A DNA stretch of 64,000 nucleotides. Origin: an uncultured Psychromonas sp. (GTDB lineage Bacteria > Pseudomonadota > Gammaproteobacteria > Enterobacterales > Psychromonadaceae). The stretch spans positions 1 through 64,000 of the forward strand of contig NZ_CANLFB010000021.1 in NCBI RefSeq assembly GCF_947489755.1. The letters are read 5' to 3'. Under the pieces are notes generated by a model. The model did not search any database and was not told where the DNA came from. It worked only from the letters and a program-made list of their open reading frames with translations. The translations under genes were made by a program, and so were the position numbers. Numbering within the stretch: position 1 is the first letter of the stretch; every line of letters starts with the position of its first letter. Of the stretch, positions 39,782 through 50,130 are shown piece by piece.

Positions 39782-41275
39782 ATGACTTATATGAAAATCC
39801 ATAATAAATTATTTTTAGTCTTTTTTAGCTTTAGCTTTTTATTAGTAGGCGCTCTAGTACTGTTAATACAATGGAGCATTGGCAAAGGAGTCATTGATTA
39901 TGTTAATAGTAAAGATATTGAAGCCTTAAAGCCTCTCGTTACCCAGCTTGAAAAAGAATATAAAAAACAAGATAGCTGGCAATATTTAAGAGGTCACCAT
40001 AAACGGTTTGGAGATATACTTTTTTTACATCTACAAGGTGAATTTAGTGTATCAAAACTTCCAGGGCGAGCTGACCGTCCCCCAAGAGAATTGTTGGATC
40101 GTGATTTCCCACCTGGTGGTATGGAAAGAGATGGCCACTTTATGGAAAGGAATGGACGTCCTGTAGAAAATAATCGACCACCAGAAGGCCAGGAAAGTTT
40201 CGCTTTATTTGATCGTCATAAAAATCTTATCGCCGGTTATCATGATGAAAATACTGAATACAATATACTTCCCATTAATGCCAATGATGTGGATGTTGGT
40301 TGGCTAATGGTGCCCAAACAAAAGCAAATAACAGATGGTTATGAACTAGACCTTATTGATCAATTACAAAGTTATTTATGGGTAATTGCATTCATTACTT
40401 TAATGTTAGTCACTTTGATTACTTTTCCGTTAGCTCGTCATATAGCCGATCCTATTAAGAAAATTATTTTAGGCATGCATAAATTAACACAAGGTGACTA
40501 TCAGCAAAGTATCGCTATTAATAGAAAAGATGAGTTGGGAGAGTTGAGTCGAGACTTCAATGAGTTAGCATTAACGTTACATGAAAATGAAGATGCACGT
40601 AAACGTTGGTTTGCCAATATATCTCATGAGTTACGAACGCCTGTTGCGATCTTACGTGGTGAATTAGAAGCGATGTTAGATGGCGTCAGGCCCATTAATG
40701 AGAAATACATTGACTCAGCAAATGACGAAGTGAAGCATCTGCAGAATCTTATTGATGACTTAGACCAGTTAACGAGTGCCGATATAGGCGGTATGCACTA
40801 CCGAAAACAAACAGTCAATATCAGTACATGGTTTGAGTCAGAAGTTGATAAATATACAGGTTATTTGGCGGCGGCTAATATCGCTTTAGTTATTGATAAT
40901 AATAAATCAGATGCCAACATATTTGCCGATACCACAAGGTTATGTCAACTATTTGATAACTTAGTTAATAACAGTATTAAATATTCGGCGGCTAGCATTG
41001 TTAAAATCTCAGTCGAGATAGACTCTGTCATAACGGGGAGTATCGTACGTATTAAAGTTGAAGATAATGGCGTGGGTGTAGAAGAACAGCACTTACATCA
41101 TCTTTTTGAATACTTATATCGTGTTGAAAACTCAAGAAATCGTAAAATGGGTGGGGCGGGTCTTGGATTATCCATTTGTGCACATATCGTTACGGCACAT
41201 CAGGGTAGTATTAAAGCGATAGCATCCGACTTAGGAGGGTTGGGGATTATTATTGAGCTACCACTGCAGAAATAA
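39782..41275 (+). CDS. Sensor histidine kinase, BaeS-like
   Basis: Inner-membrane sensor kinase of 497 residues: membrane helix 1 (about 10-30); periplasmic domain (31-195) with a Pro/Arg/Asp-rich stretch RPPRELLDRDFPPGGMERDG and further NGRPVENNRPPEG; helix 2 (196-217); HAMP (218-270); HisKA with FANISHELRTP (His282); HATPase with NNSIKYS, DNGVGV and GAGLGLSIC. The C-terminal half follows E. coli BaeS; the periplasmic domain does not obviously. A second in-frame ATG at 39791 is possible. The regulator gene follows, separated by 270 bp holding a repeat element. Confidence 0.85.
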   Translation: MTYMKIHNKLFLVFFSFSFLLVGALVLLIQWSIGKGVIDYVNSKDIEALKPLVTQLEKEYKKQDSWQYLRGHHKRFGDILFLHLQGEFSVSKLPGRADRPPRELLDRDFPPGGMERDGHFMERNGRPVENNRPPEGQESFALFDRHKNLIAGYHDENTEYNILPINANDVDVGWLMVPKQKQITDGYELDLIDQLQSYLWVIAFITLMLVTLITFPLARHIADPIKKIILGMHKLTQGDYQQSIAINRKDELGELSRDFNELALTLHENEDARKRWFANISHELRTPVAILRGELEAMLDGVRPINEKYIDSANDEVKHLQNLIDDLDQLTSADIGGMHYRKQTVNISTWFESEVDKYTGYLAAANIALVIDNNKSDANIFADTTRLCQLFDNLVNNSIKYSAASIVKISVEIDSVITGSIVRIKVEDNGVGVEEQHLHHLFEYLYRVENSRNRKMGGAGLGLSICAHIVTAHQGSIKAIASDLGGLGIIIELPLQK

Positions 41276-41308
41276 TATTTTTCTATCAATCAGCATTATT
41301 TGTCCACT

Positions 41309-41531
41309 TATTGAAACTACATTAAAGTAGAATGAGAGAAGCTTAATAATTAACAGAACTAATCTCTAATTAAAGTGACTTATTACAGAATTGTAAATTT
41401 GGTAAATGGAATAGCCATTGTAGAATTAAACATATTTAATTCAATGATAAAGGATTAAATTACTTTTGAAATTACGCTATTTTTCTGTATAAAATTCAGA
41501 CCATAACCTTAGCTAGATTACTATTAATATA
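41309..41531. repeat. MITE-like element copy 2 (degenerate), between kinase and regulator
   Basis: ATTGTAAATTTGGTAAATGG and TTACGCTATTTTTCTG align with conserved parts of copies 1, 3 and 4. The ends are eroded, so the limits are approximate. It separates the sensor kinase gene from its regulator gene. Confidence 0.5.
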
Positions 41532-41545
41532 ATGGGGAACAATCA

Positions 41546-42214
41546 GTGTCAAATTCCATACTTATTGTAGAGGATGAAATTAAGCTTGCTAATTTATTAG
41601 CAGACTATTTTAAATTAACAGAATATGTTCCCCATATAATAGATAACGGTGATGATGTTATTGCTTGGGTTAAAAGCAACAAACCAAGTGTTATTTTATT
41701 GGACATCATGTTACCCGGTAAAGATGGCATCACCTTGTGCCAAGAGATACGTCAGTTTTCAAATGTCCCTATTTTAATGGTTTCAGCAAAAGTAGATGAA
41801 TTAGACCGATTGTTAGGGTTAGATTTAGGTGCTGATGATTATATCTGTAAGCCTTTTAGCCCTAGAGAAGTGGTCGCTAGAGTAAAAGCAGTGTTAAGAA
41901 GAACGCACTCAGTGAATATACTGAGTCCTGACTTTTTATTAGATGAAAACCATTTAACGGTAAGTTTTAAACGTAATACTGTTGTATTAACATCCGTTGA
42001 GTTCCAATTGCTTAAACCTTTAGCGAATAAGCCTAGCCGGATTTTTACACGCGAGCAGTTGATGCAAAATATGTATTCAGATGACCGTATTGTTAACAAT
42101 CGCACTATCGATAGCCATATTAAAAAATTAAGAAAAAAGTTAATTATAATTAGTGAAGGTGAAGATTTAATTCAGTCAGTATACGGCGCCGGTTATCGTC
42201 TAGTCTTAGCTTAA
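41546..42214 (+). CDS. Response regulator, OmpR/BaeR family
   Basis: DNA-binding partner of the kinase upstream. The 222-residue protein starts with GTG after GGGGA. The receiver domain has acidic residues ED (9-10), phospho-acceptor Asp53 in LLDIMLPGKDG, and Lys in YICKPFSPREVV (about 104). The winged helix ends DSHIKKLRKKL and QSVYGAGYRL. GADDYICKPFSPREVVARVKA resembles E. coli BaeR closely. The order kinase then regulator, and the lack of an mdtABC or cpxP-like partner besides the EF-hand gene, leave its regulon unknown. Confidence 0.88.
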   Translation: MSNSILIVEDEIKLANLLADYFKLTEYVPHIIDNGDDVIAWVKSNKPSVILLDIMLPGKDGITLCQEIRQFSNVPILMVSAKVDELDRLLGLDLGADDYICKPFSPREVVARVKAVLRRTHSVNILSPDFLLDENHLTVSFKRNTVVLTSVEFQLLKPLANKPSRIFTREQLMQNMYSDDRIVNNRTIDSHIKKLRKKLIIISEGEDLIQSVYGAGYRLVLA

Positions 42215-42329
42215 AAATAATTCGTTTTTATGAGGGTAAGATTGCTATTAGATTGGTAAAGCAAGCCTATTTTAATCCAAGCCCTTATGAATAGCCCATC
42301 ACTGCATAATACATAGTCTTGTATTTCAA

Positions 42330-42549
42330 ATACCGATTACATTAAATAATGGTTTTATTTTGTGGAAGAAAAATAACTTAACTTAAGGCGTAAATTGAGG
42401 ACTTTCGACGATATAACTTCGTTAATAGCCTGTCGAGAATCAACCAAAAGGTATTAATAATTTAATGGTTGCTTCCTTTGTGAAACTTACAACGAAGAAA
42501 CAATTATTGTGACAAGTTAAATAGATCAGTTAATTAGTATGATCGGTAT
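42330..42549. repeat. MITE-like element copy 3, inverted (220 bp)
   Basis: Terminal inverted repeats are perfect over 8 bp: ATACCGAT (42330-42337) and ATCGGTAT (42542-42549). Its reverse complement aligns along the body with copy 4 (AAGCAACCATTAAA, CGACAGGCTATTAACGA, CTCAATTTACGCC). The rest of the gap 42215-42702 holds only the rplI terminator. Confidence 0.75.
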
Positions 42550-42647
42550 GATTGCTATCACAAGGCTTCCATAACAAATCTGAATAAACATCTTTATTGA
42601 CTAACCTCGCATTAAATAATTCGATATGCTTTTCTTAAATTTTAGGC

Positions 42648-42682
42648 AAAAAAATACCCACTCGAAAGCAGGTATTTTTTAA
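42648..42682 (-). terminator. Intrinsic terminator of rpsF-priB-rpsR-rplI
   Basis: AAAAATACC (42650-42658) and GGTATTTTT (42671-42679) with an inner stem around CTCGAAAG. On the minus strand a T-tract follows. Confidence 0.8.
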
Positions 42683-42702
42683 CATTAAGATATTGTCACT
42701 GA

Positions 42703-43155
42703 TTACTCAGCTTCAACAACCTCAAGGTTTACAACTGAAGTTACATCAGAGTGTACTGTAACAGTAATCTCGTAAGAACCAGTTAAACGTAAAGCGCCTT
42801 CAGGAAGACGAACTTCACTTTTAGCTACAGCTACACCAGCAGCAGTGATTGCATCAGCAATATCACGCGTACCGATTGAACCGAATAGTTTACCAGCATC
42901 ACCAGCTTTAGAAGTGATAACAACCGCTTCTAATGCAGAGATAGCTTCACCACGTGCTTGAGCAGCAGCTAGGTTAGCAGCTTGCTTAGCTTCTAATTCA
43001 GCACGACGTGCTTCAAAAGCTTCTAAGTTTGCTTTGTTTGCTGGTACAGCTTTTTGCTGTGGGAAAAGAAAGTTACGTGCGTAACCTGCTTTAACATTAA
43101 CTTTATCGCCAAGTTTACCAAGGTTAGCAACTGTATCTTGTAGAATAATTTCCAT
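42703..43155 (-). CDS. rplI: 50S ribosomal protein L9
   Basis: L9 binds domain V of 23S rRNA near the L1 stalk and projects outward, affecting reading-frame maintenance. The 150-residue protein has the N-terminal [19 protein letters not shown] and [13 protein letters not shown] signature, a long central helix (about residues 41-75) and a C-terminal domain. It is last in the operon, 16 bp after rpsR. Confidence 0.97.
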   Translation of the reverse strand: MEIILQDTVANLGKLGDKVNVKAGYARNFLFPQQKAVPANKANLEAFEARRAELEAKQAANLAAAQARGEAISALEAVVITSKAGDAGKLFGSIGTRDIADAITAAGVAVAKSEVRLPEGALRLTGSYEITVTVHSDVTSVVNLEVVEAE

Positions 43156-43171
43156 AATATATAGCTCCTAT

Positions 43172-43408
<237 letters not shown>

Positions 43409-43714
43409 TTAAATTTGTTCTATGTACTGAGCATGTAACACCAATTTACCAAGATTACTCTTGCTTTGGTGGTAAGTGATAAAACCACTTACTTTAATTT
43501 GCATGCCTTTCGATAATTTATTTTTCAACTGACTTGCTAATGGTCCACTTGTTGCAATTGGCATATAACAATATGTATTGCGTGGCAATCCAGCTTCTTC
43601 TTGCACTGAACGATGTTCTATCGTCAGGTTACAGTGTTCAATACCACTAGGGCTTGTTTTATGTATCGGCTTTTCAGTTACGATACCTGTAAGTTGCAAA
43701 AAGTTATCAGTCAC
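43409..43714 (-). CDS. priB: Primosomal replication protein N (PriB)
   Basis: PriB is a single OB-fold protein related to SSB that stabilises PriA on stalled forks for replication restart. The 101-residue product (E. coli 104) has NFLQLTGIVTEKPIHKTSP, CNLTIEHRS (residues 28-36) and GFITYHQ...LGKLVLHAQYIEQI. The lysines and aromatics used for DNA binding appear in loop 4-5 (KNKLSKG). Its place between rpsF and rpsR supports the call. Confidence 0.92.
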   Translation of the reverse strand: MTDNFLQLTGIVTEKPIHKTSPSGIEHCNLTIEHRSVQEEAGLPRNTYCYMPIATSGPLASQLKNKLSKGMQIKVSGFITYHQSKSNLGKLVLHAQYIEQI

Positions 43715-43722
43715 TCAGTTTC

Positions 43723-44130
43723 TTATGCTTCAGCTTCTGTTGCAGCAGGCGCAGCTGGTGCAGCATCAAAATCTGGACGTGGAGCACGAGGAGCACGTTC
43801 AACACGTTCTTCTTTTGCTTTAGCCACTACAGATGCTTCAGTTACAGCAGATTTAGTACGCATGATCATGTTGCGGATCACAGCATCGTTGAAACGGAAA
43901 GCAGTTTCCAAATCATCGATTACTTTTTGCTCAGCTTCAATATTCATAAGAACATAGTGTGCTTTGTGTAGTTTGTTGATTGGGTAAGCCAGTTGACGAC
44001 GGCCCCAGTCTTCTAGACGATGAACAGTACCACCTGCTTCTGTGATAGAAGTAGTGTAACGCTCGATCATACCATTAACTTGTTCACTCTGATCTGGGTG
44101 AACCATAAATACGATTTCATAATGACGCAT
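43723..44130 (-). CDS. rpsF: 30S ribosomal protein S6
   Basis: S6 binds S18 and the 16S platform. The 135-residue protein begins [18 protein letters not shown] and contains [20 protein letters not shown] (about residues 45-64), a family hallmark. The acidic/Ala-rich C-terminal tail is where RimK adds glutamates in E. coli. It is first in the operon, with a promoter at 44229-44257. Confidence 0.97.
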   Translation of the reverse strand: MRHYEIVFMVHPDQSEQVNGMIERYTTSITEAGGTVHRLEDWGRRQLAYPINKLHKAHYVLMNIEAEQKVIDDLETAFRFNDAVIRNMIMRTKSAVTEASVVAKAKEERVERAPRAPRPDFDAAPAAPAATEAEA

Positions 44131-44228
44131 ATAAAAATCGCTCCTTACGGGTTAGTAGCTTCTTAATTTGGCTCAGCCGTACCAAGTAGAAGCAAGGAAC
44201 AAAAAGGGTGGCTGATTTAAGGCGGCAG

Positions 44229-44257
44229 ATTGTACAATTTAGAGTCAACTTACGCAA
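44229..44257 (-). promoter_or_regulatory. Probable promoter of the rpsF operon
   Basis: On the minus strand TTGCGT (44257-44252), a 17-bp spacer and TACAAT (44234-44229), about 100 bp before rpsF. Confidence 0.55.
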
Positions 44258-44302
44258 GCAACAAAAGCAATATAGCGAATAAAAAATAATATGAGTTTAA
44301 TA

Positions 44303-44525
44303 ATACCAATCACACTCATTAACAGAACCATTTTACTTGTTAAACTAACGTAGTTCATCGTTGTAAATTTCGTAAAGGGAACAACCATTAGGGAATTAAT
44401 ATTTTTTAGTTAATTCTCCGACAGACGATTAACGATGTTAATTTTCGAAAGGCCTTAATTTACGCTTTAAACTAAGTCATTTTCCCTGCGCAAAATTTAG
44501 AGCACCTATTTTACGTAATTGATAT
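44303..44525. repeat. MITE-like element copy 4 (223 bp)
   Basis: Ends ATACCAAT (44303-44310) and ATTGATAT (44518-44525), an inverted repeat with one mismatch. This is the best-preserved reference for the family, and lies in the 484-bp spacer between rpsF and the next gene. Confidence 0.75.
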
Positions 44526-44614
44526 ATTATTGGGAACTTTTATTGATCGTTTGCATCTATAGCTTAACAACATAAAATACCCTTTTCTTAAATGACATAA
44601 ATGAGCTGATTTTA

Positions 44615-45949
44615 TTGAATTCCCCATTCTTTTACATCTTAATTATTAACCTTGTCGTTTTTAGTGCTAATGCTTGGTTTTTTATGGATCCTGAAGAACC
44701 TATTGCAATAGAAAATCCTGCTTTAATAGAGGATGAAAACATTCATGAAGACGTTACTGCTAATAAAAAGGTTGAAGAAGCGAAGCCGATCACCATGGAT
44801 GATATTTTATTAAATTTAACCGCTGCAGAAACCCTCGCTGTTATAAATTATCAAACAGAAGCACAACAAAAAATAGAAGAATTACAAAAACAGTTACAAA
44901 TTGAATTAAAAAAATCTAATCAAAAGCAGCAAAATCAGACGTTATTAGAGACTAAACTTGCTTCTTTAACTGAATATAATCAACAGCTGGAAGATAAAGT
45001 CTCTAGCTTAGATAACCAAGTTAATATCCAAGAGTCACATTTAGCCGAAAGCCTTAAACGTGGGAAACAACTTAATGATGCACTGCAAAAAGAGCTTTTA
45101 AAACATGCAAGTTTACTCAGTAAGCCTGTTGACCAAATTAAAACGTCGATTGATCAAAAGCCTGATTTGTTAAAAACCAAGAAAACAGCACAAGGTGAAA
45201 GTGCTATTTCTGATGCTGAGTTTATTGATGTCGCGGTTCAAACAAATAACATCAAGACAGATATCGTCGACAGTAATGAAGAGGCGACCCTAAAAGTGAA
45301 TAACTTAACGGGTGCGGTAGAGTTTGGCTTTGATTATGAAGACGATGATGACCTGACAAAAACGGCGGAAGGTCGCTTAATTTTAGATTACAACGTTGTT
45401 GATCAATATAATATCAATAGTGATATTAAGTTTGAGTTTGAAGATGAAGAAGACGATGAGACTGAAAACGATTGGCGTTGGCAGTTGCAAGGTAATTATA
45501 ATTTAGATCCCGTTAACTCGATCTTTGTTCGTAGTGATATTCAGCGCAGTCAATCTGATTCATATGAAAAAGAAGATACCTACACAACAGGTTACGGTCA
45601 TATTTTCTTTAATGAAAATAATCATAAATTTAATACTGAAATTGGACCTGGTTATAAACTAGCTGAGCCTAATGACGGTGAAGATGTGGTTTCTTATAAT
45701 GAATTTATTGTGCGAACAAAATTGAATTATGAAAGGATCGTAACTGACAGTTTACAGGTCACGCTAGGTACGGTATTTGAGTTTGGGCATAAAAACAGTG
45801 TTTATGAAGCTGAATTTAAAGCGCAAAACAGAATACGTCAACGATTATATTTAATCTTTGATATCAATTATAAATACAATCAAAATGTATCGGACGAAAC
45901 AGAAAACGATGAGCTGTCCACTGGTTTGAATCTTCAATATGCATTTTAG
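44615..45949 (+). CDS. Exported coiled-coil/DUF481-like beta-barrel protein
   Basis: 444 residues starting with TTG. A signal sequence (about residues 1-21) is followed by an acidic linker, a coiled-coil region rich in Gln/Leu/Lys heptads (about 72-160), a second linker, and a C-terminal region (about 215-444) of alternating beta strands: GFDYEDDDDLTKTAEGRLI, then YNINSDIKFEFEDE, ending LSTGLNLQYAF. That part resembles DUF481 (YdiY-type) outer membrane barrels; the last Phe fits BAM recognition. The fusion to a periplasmic coiled coil is unusual. Function unknown. Confidence 0.7.
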   Translation: MNSPFFYILIINLVVFSANAWFFMDPEEPIAIENPALIEDENIHEDVTANKKVEEAKPITMDDILLNLTAAETLAVINYQTEAQQKIEELQKQLQIELKKSNQKQQNQTLLETKLASLTEYNQQLEDKVSSLDNQVNIQESHLAESLKRGKQLNDALQKELLKHASLLSKPVDQIKTSIDQKPDLLKTKKTAQGESAISDAEFIDVAVQTNNIKTDIVDSNEEATLKVNNLTGAVEFGFDYEDDDDLTKTAEGRLILDYNVVDQYNINSDIKFEFEDEEDDETENDWRWQLQGNYNLDPVNSIFVRSDIQRSQSDSYEKEDTYTTGYGHIFFNENNHKFNTEIGPGYKLAEPNDGEDVVSYNEFIVRTKLNYERIVTDSLQVTLGTVFEFGHKNSVYEAEFKAQNRIRQRLYLIFDINYKYNQNVSDETENDELSTGLNLQYAF

Positions 45950-46068
45950 TATAAGGATGTAGCCTCAGAGGACGAAATTGAAGGTATTATTTATTAAGTG
46001 ATTTTTGACAAGTTATTTTGTTGATTAGACTAACTATAAGTGATCTATTTCTAAGTATTTGAAAATGT

Positions 46069-46108
46069 TAATAACCAGAAAGGGTGCGGTTTACTTTCTG
46101 GTTATTTA
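46069..46108. terminator. Bidirectional terminator between convergent genes
   Basis: ATAACCAGAAAG (46071-46082) pairs with CTTTCTGGTTAT (46094-46105), followed by TTATT. It lies between the DUF481-like gene and rlmB. Confidence 0.75.
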
Positions 46109-46135
46109 TTAATAGGTTGTTTAGATTGACCTATT

Positions 46136-46876
46136 TTATCGGCGTTGACGTACTACTTCGAACAAACAAATGCCTGTTGCAACAGACACATTCAAACTTG
46201 AAACAGCACCTGCCATTGGCAATTTAATTAGTTCATCACAATGCTCACGCGTTAAACGACGTAAACCCTTGCCCTCGGCGCCCATTGCGAGTGCCATACC
46301 GCTTTCTAATTTGCAGTCATAAAGGCTTTGTTCAGCTTCACCAGCAGTCCCATAAATCCAGATACCTTTATCTTGTAAACTGCGCATTGCACGCGCTAGG
46401 TTCGTCACATGGATTAATGGAATCGATTCTGCTGCACCACAAGCCACTTTACGCACAACAGGCGTTAAACTTGCTGAATTATCTTTAGGGATAATGACTG
46501 CATGTACACCAGCCGCTTCTGCACTTCGTAAACAAGCACCTAAGTTGTGTGGGTCTGTCACGCCATCTAAAATTAATAGGAATGGTGGAACATCTAATGC
46601 TGCTAAAATAGGCTCTAAATCATTGTCAGTTAATACTTTCAATGTTTTTACGCGAGCCATAATACCTTGGTGCTGCTCACCATCAGACTTTTCATCTAAT
46701 GCTTTACGTTGCATGAACTGTACTGATACACCCCATTCTTTCGCTTTGTTAAGCACGTCATTTAAACGTTCATCATCACGCCCCTTTAAGGCATAAATCT
46801 CAATAACACGTTCTGGTTGTTTTTCTAATAGGGCATCAACGGCGTGCATACCGTAAATAATTTCACTTTTACTCAT
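46136..46876 (-). CDS. rlmB: 23S rRNA (guanosine-2'-O-)-methyltransferase RlmB
   Basis: RlmB 2'-O-methylates G2251 in the P loop of 23S rRNA. The ATG at 46876 ([18 protein letters not shown]) aligns with E. coli and follows AAGAGA; an ATG at 46909 would add 11 residues. The product is 246 aa (E. coli 243). SPOUT motifs are present: [39 protein letters not shown], and [15 protein letters not shown]. It lies downstream of rnr, as in E. coli, with a terminator hairpin between. Confidence 0.95.
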   Translation of the reverse strand: MSKSEIIYGMHAVDALLEKQPERVIEIYALKGRDDERLNDVLNKAKEWGVSVQFMQRKALDEKSDGEQHQGIMARVKTLKVLTDNDLEPILAALDVPPFLLILDGVTDPHNLGACLRSAEAAGVHAVIIPKDNSASLTPVVRKVACGAAESIPLIHVTNLARAMRSLQDKGIWIYGTAGEAEQSLYDCKLESGMALAMGAEGKGLRRLTREHCDELIKLPMAGAVSSLNVSVATGICLFEVVRQRR

Positions 46877-46893
46877 GTTACTTATCTCTTTAT

Positions 46894-46921
46894 AAAAAAG
46901 GTGAAGCAAAGAGCTTCACCT
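46894..46921 (-). terminator. Terminator-like hairpin between rnr and rlmB
   Basis: AGGTGAAGC (46899-46907) and GCTTCACCT (46913-46921). On the minus strand TTTTT follows, so rlmB may be partly attenuated from rnr. Confidence 0.75.
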
Positions 46922-47002
46922 GTCATCACTATTCTATTGTTATGTCAGTCTATGCCTTAATCTTACGGTTAAGTACTGTACATCACCTTTATGAATAAGG
47001 GC

Positions 47003-49531
47003 TTATGCTTTAGTGTTACTCGCTTTTGCTTTAGAGCGAGCTGCACGACCTGGACGTTTTGTTTTAGACGTCGTTTTCTTCTTTTTAGAAGAAGCGGTAT
47101 TCTTTTCACCTTGAGCGACTTTGCGTTGAGGCTTTTTCTTTTGCTTGTTAGCCGCTTTTCGTTTCGCTAATAACTCTTCTTCTGTTAATTTTTCAGTTGG
47201 CTTAGCATCACGCTTGTCACTTGTTTTATTGTTTACTTTAGCGTTGGCTTGGATTTTTTCTTTATTACGTGAACGTCTGTCGATAGGGCGATCTGAACCT
47301 TTACCTTCTGGTTTACGAGCACGTTTACGTTGCCCAGCTACCGCTTCATCTGCTAGTTCAAAGTCAATTTTCTTATCGTCTAAATTAACTGATAATACTT
47401 TCACTTCTAATACATCACCAATGCGATAAATACGGCCTGTGCGTTCACCTTTCAGCGTTTGCTTGCCAGCATCAAAGATATAGTAATCAGAAATCAAGCC
47501 AGTAACATGTACTAAACCATCAATATGAATGTCATTCAGACGCACAAAGAAACCAAAGTTAGTGACTGCCGCAATGGTGCCGACCATCGTATCGCCAATA
47601 TGATCCTGCATGTATTCACATTTAAGCGCATCAGCGACATCACGAGTCGCATCATCAGCACGACGTTCGGTCATTGAGCAATGTTCACCTAATTGACTAA
47701 CTTCTTCACTTTGGTAGTTATAACCACCCGTTTCAGTCCATTTCGCTTTTAATTGATTGTTAGCTTGATGGGCGACTAAGTACTTAATAGCTCGATGTAA
47801 AATCAAATCAGGGTAACGACGAATTGGCGATGTAAAGTGAGCGTATTCTTCTAACGCTAAACCAAAGTGGCCTAGGTTTTCGTCTTGATAAACCGCTTGC
47901 TTCATTGAGCGCAATAGCATGGTTTGTAATAGTTCTTTATCATCACGTTCTGCAAAGGTTTCAGCTAAATCAGCGTAATCACGCGGTGCAGGTTTTTCAC
48001 CACCGTTAAGGCTCAAGCCTAATTCACCTAAGAAAGAACGGAAGTTAGCTAGTTTTTCTTCACTTGGTGTTTCATGAACGCGGAATAATGCAGAAGCGCC
48101 GGCAGACTCGATGAAACGTGCTGAAGCGACATTCGCTTGGATCATACATTCTTCAATGATCTTATGCGCATCGTTACGTACCAGTGGCACAATCGCATCA
48201 ATTTTACGTGCTTCATTAAATAAGAAACGGACTTCTAACGTTTCAAATTCCATTCCACCACGGATTTTACGCGCTTTTTTGAAGGCTTTATAAAGGTTCT
48301 CTAACTCTTCTAAATGCGGTACTAATGGTGAGTATTGTTCACGTAATGCTTCATCACCTTTTAAAATAGAGGCTACTTTTGTGTAAGTGAAACGCGCATG
48401 AGAGTTCATTACCGCTTCGTAGAATTTATAATCTTTTAAGTGACCATCTTGTCCAATCACCATTTCGCTAACCATACAGAGACGGTCAACTTGTGGGTTT
48501 AAAGAACATAAGCCGTTTGATAACACCTCAGGTAACATTGGGATAACTTGATCTGGGAAATAAACAGAGTTACCACGATTAACCGCTTCTTTATCTAGGA
48601 TAGTGCCCGTGCGAACGTAAGAGCTTACATCTGCAATCGCTACCCATAAACGCCAACCGCCACCAGGTTCTTTTTGACAGAAAACAGCATCATCAAAGTC
48701 ACGCGCATCTTCGCCATCAATGGTCACTAATGGTAAGTCACGTAGATCAACACGACCTTTTTTAGCTTCTTCAGGTACAAATTCACCAAACGGTTCAAGT
48801 TCTTTGTCTAAACCTTCTGGCCATTCGTGTGGAATATCATGTGTACGAAGGGCGATTTCAACTTCCATACCCGGTTCCATATCTTGACCGAGTACTTCTG
48901 TGATTTTACCGGTTGCAGTAAAACGGGCTTTAGGACGTTGTATAATTTCAACAACGACTATTTGTCCATGACGAGCGCCGCCATTGTTTTCTTTACTAAT
49001 AGTAATTTCTTGATTAATACGAGAATCATCAGGTACAACGGATGAAACACCATCTTCTACAAAGTAACGACCAACAATCGTTTCTTTGCGTGCTTCTACT
49101 AAACGCACAAAACGTGCTTCAGTTCGACCACGTGAATCAACCTTAACAGGTTGCGCTAATATAGTGTCTCCGTGAAATAGGAAACGCATTTGGTGATTAG
49201 GTAAGAAAAGGTCTTTACTATCATCTTCTGTTTTTAAGAAACCAAAACCATCTTTATGGCCGATCACTTTACCCGTTGCAAGGTCAAGTTTATCGGGTAT
49301 CTGATACGTTGCATTGCGGCACCAAATTAATTGGCCATCACGTTCCATCGCTTTTAAACGGCGACGTAGGCCTTCAGCTTCTTCTTCGCTGCTAAGTGAG
49401 AATGCTTTAAACATCGCATCACGTGTGATTGGTTTACCGTGCTTCTCAATGAAAGCTAAAATAAATTCGCGATCAGGTACAGGGTGTTCATAAGTTTTGG
49501 GTTCTTGATCTACAGTAGGATCTAGGGTCAT
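47003..49531 (-). CDS. rnr: Ribonuclease R
   Basis: 3'-to-5' exoribonuclease able to degrade structured RNA; important in the cold and in tmRNA quality control. The 842-residue protein (E. coli 813) has an N-terminal helix-turn-helix (about residues 25-90), cold-shock domains (about 90-245), an RNB catalytic domain with [14 protein letters not shown] (catalytic Asp cluster, about 273-286), an S1 domain ([20 protein letters not shown], about 650-669) and a long Lys/Arg-rich tail (about 735-842) that assists unwinding. Confidence 0.96.
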   Translation of the reverse strand: MTLDPTVDQEPKTYEHPVPDREFILAFIEKHGKPITRDAMFKAFSLSSEEEAEGLRRRLKAMERDGQLIWCRNATYQIPDKLDLATGKVIGHKDGFGFLKTEDDSKDLFLPNHQMRFLFHGDTILAQPVKVDSRGRTEARFVRLVEARKETIVGRYFVEDGVSSVVPDDSRINQEITISKENNGGARHGQIVVVEIIQRPKARFTATGKITEVLGQDMEPGMEVEIALRTHDIPHEWPEGLDKELEPFGEFVPEEAKKGRVDLRDLPLVTIDGEDARDFDDAVFCQKEPGGGWRLWVAIADVSSYVRTGTILDKEAVNRGNSVYFPDQVIPMLPEVLSNGLCSLNPQVDRLCMVSEMVIGQDGHLKDYKFYEAVMNSHARFTYTKVASILKGDEALREQYSPLVPHLEELENLYKAFKKARKIRGGMEFETLEVRFLFNEARKIDAIVPLVRNDAHKIIEECMIQANVASARFIESAGASALFRVHETPSEEKLANFRSFLGELGLSLNGGEKPAPRDYADLAETFAERDDKELLQTMLLRSMKQAVYQDENLGHFGLALEEYAHFTSPIRRYPDLILHRAIKYLVAHQANNQLKAKWTETGGYNYQSEEVSQLGEHCSMTERRADDATRDVADALKCEYMQDHIGDTMVGTIAAVTNFGFFVRLNDIHIDGLVHVTGLISDYYIFDAGKQTLKGERTGRIYRIGDVLEVKVLSVNLDDKKIDFELADEAVAGQRKRARKPEGKGSDRPIDRRSRNKEKIQANAKVNNKTSDKRDAKPTEKLTEEELLAKRKAANKQKKKPQRKVAQGEKNTASSKKKKTTSKTKRPGRAARSKAKASNTKA

Positions 49532-49688
49532 ATTTGGAACTCTTTATAAGGCAATTAGTTAAAGTATATCTGAAAATCATTCAAAGCTTTGGATTAATCA
49601 ATAAAAGGCGGTTTTTTTTATTTTTTAGCCAAATTGGTTATCGATTAAGCAAGCAGAACCATTTTAGCAAAAAAAATGCAAAAAAGAC

Positions 49689-49717
49689 TAGACAGCTTTT
49701 ACTGTGTTCAGTATTAT
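49689..49717 (+). promoter_or_regulatory. Promoter of the tRNA operon
   Basis: TAGACA (49689-49694), a 17-bp spacer, TATTAT (49712-49717), then the GC-rich discriminator CCGCGCC typical of stringently controlled stable-RNA promoters. It lies 23 bp upstream of tRNA-Arg. Confidence 0.8.
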
Positions 49718-49739
49718 CCGCGCCACGCTAAAGACGTGA

Positions 49740-49816
49740 GCACCCGTAGCTCAGCTGGATAGAGCGTTGCCCTCCGGAGGCAAAGGCCACAGGTTCGAAT
49801 CCTGTCTGGTGCACCA
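49740..49816 (+). tRNA. argX: tRNA-Arg (anticodon CCG)
   Basis: 77 nt with CCA encoded. Acceptor GCACCCG, D arm GCTCAGCTGGATAGAGC, anticodon loop CTCCGGA and T arm ACAGGTTCGAATCCTGT. It is first of three tRNA genes in the order known from E. coli argX-hisR-leuT-proM, without leuT. Confidence 0.96.
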
Positions 49817-49885
49817 TTACTCTGAGAAGCAATTGTTTTAAAAAGTAATATTACGGATGTATAGAAGTTCTTTAGTTGTTATAGT

Positions 49886-49962
49886 GGCGGATGTAGCTCA
49901 GTTGGTAGAGCCCCGGATTGTGATTCCGGTTGTCGCGGGTTCAAACCCCGTCATTCGCCCCA
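49886..49962 (+). tRNA. hisR: tRNA-His (anticodon GTG)
   Basis: 77 nt with CCA encoded. The acceptor GCGGATG pairs with CATTCGC, and an extra G at position -1 faces C73, the tRNA-His identity pair. Anticodon loop TTGTGAT; T arm GCGGGTTCAAACCCCGT. Confidence 0.95.
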
Positions 49963-50010
49963 TCTTTTCTCGATGTAAAATTGAAACAGAAACAAACTGT
50001 AAATACGTCT

Positions 50011-50087
<77 letters not shown>

Positions 50088-50095
50088 CATTTAAG

Positions 50096-50130
50096 AATCC
50101 GCTTAGCTCTTTGAGTTAAGCGGATTTTTT
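50096..50130 (+). terminator. Intrinsic terminator directly after tRNA-Pro
   Basis: AATCCGCTTAGCTC (50096-50109), loop TTT, GAGTTAAGCGGATT (50113-50126), T-tract. Near-identical hairpins recur at about 50325-50360, 50465-50499, 50694-50729 and 50973-51008. Confidence 0.92.
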
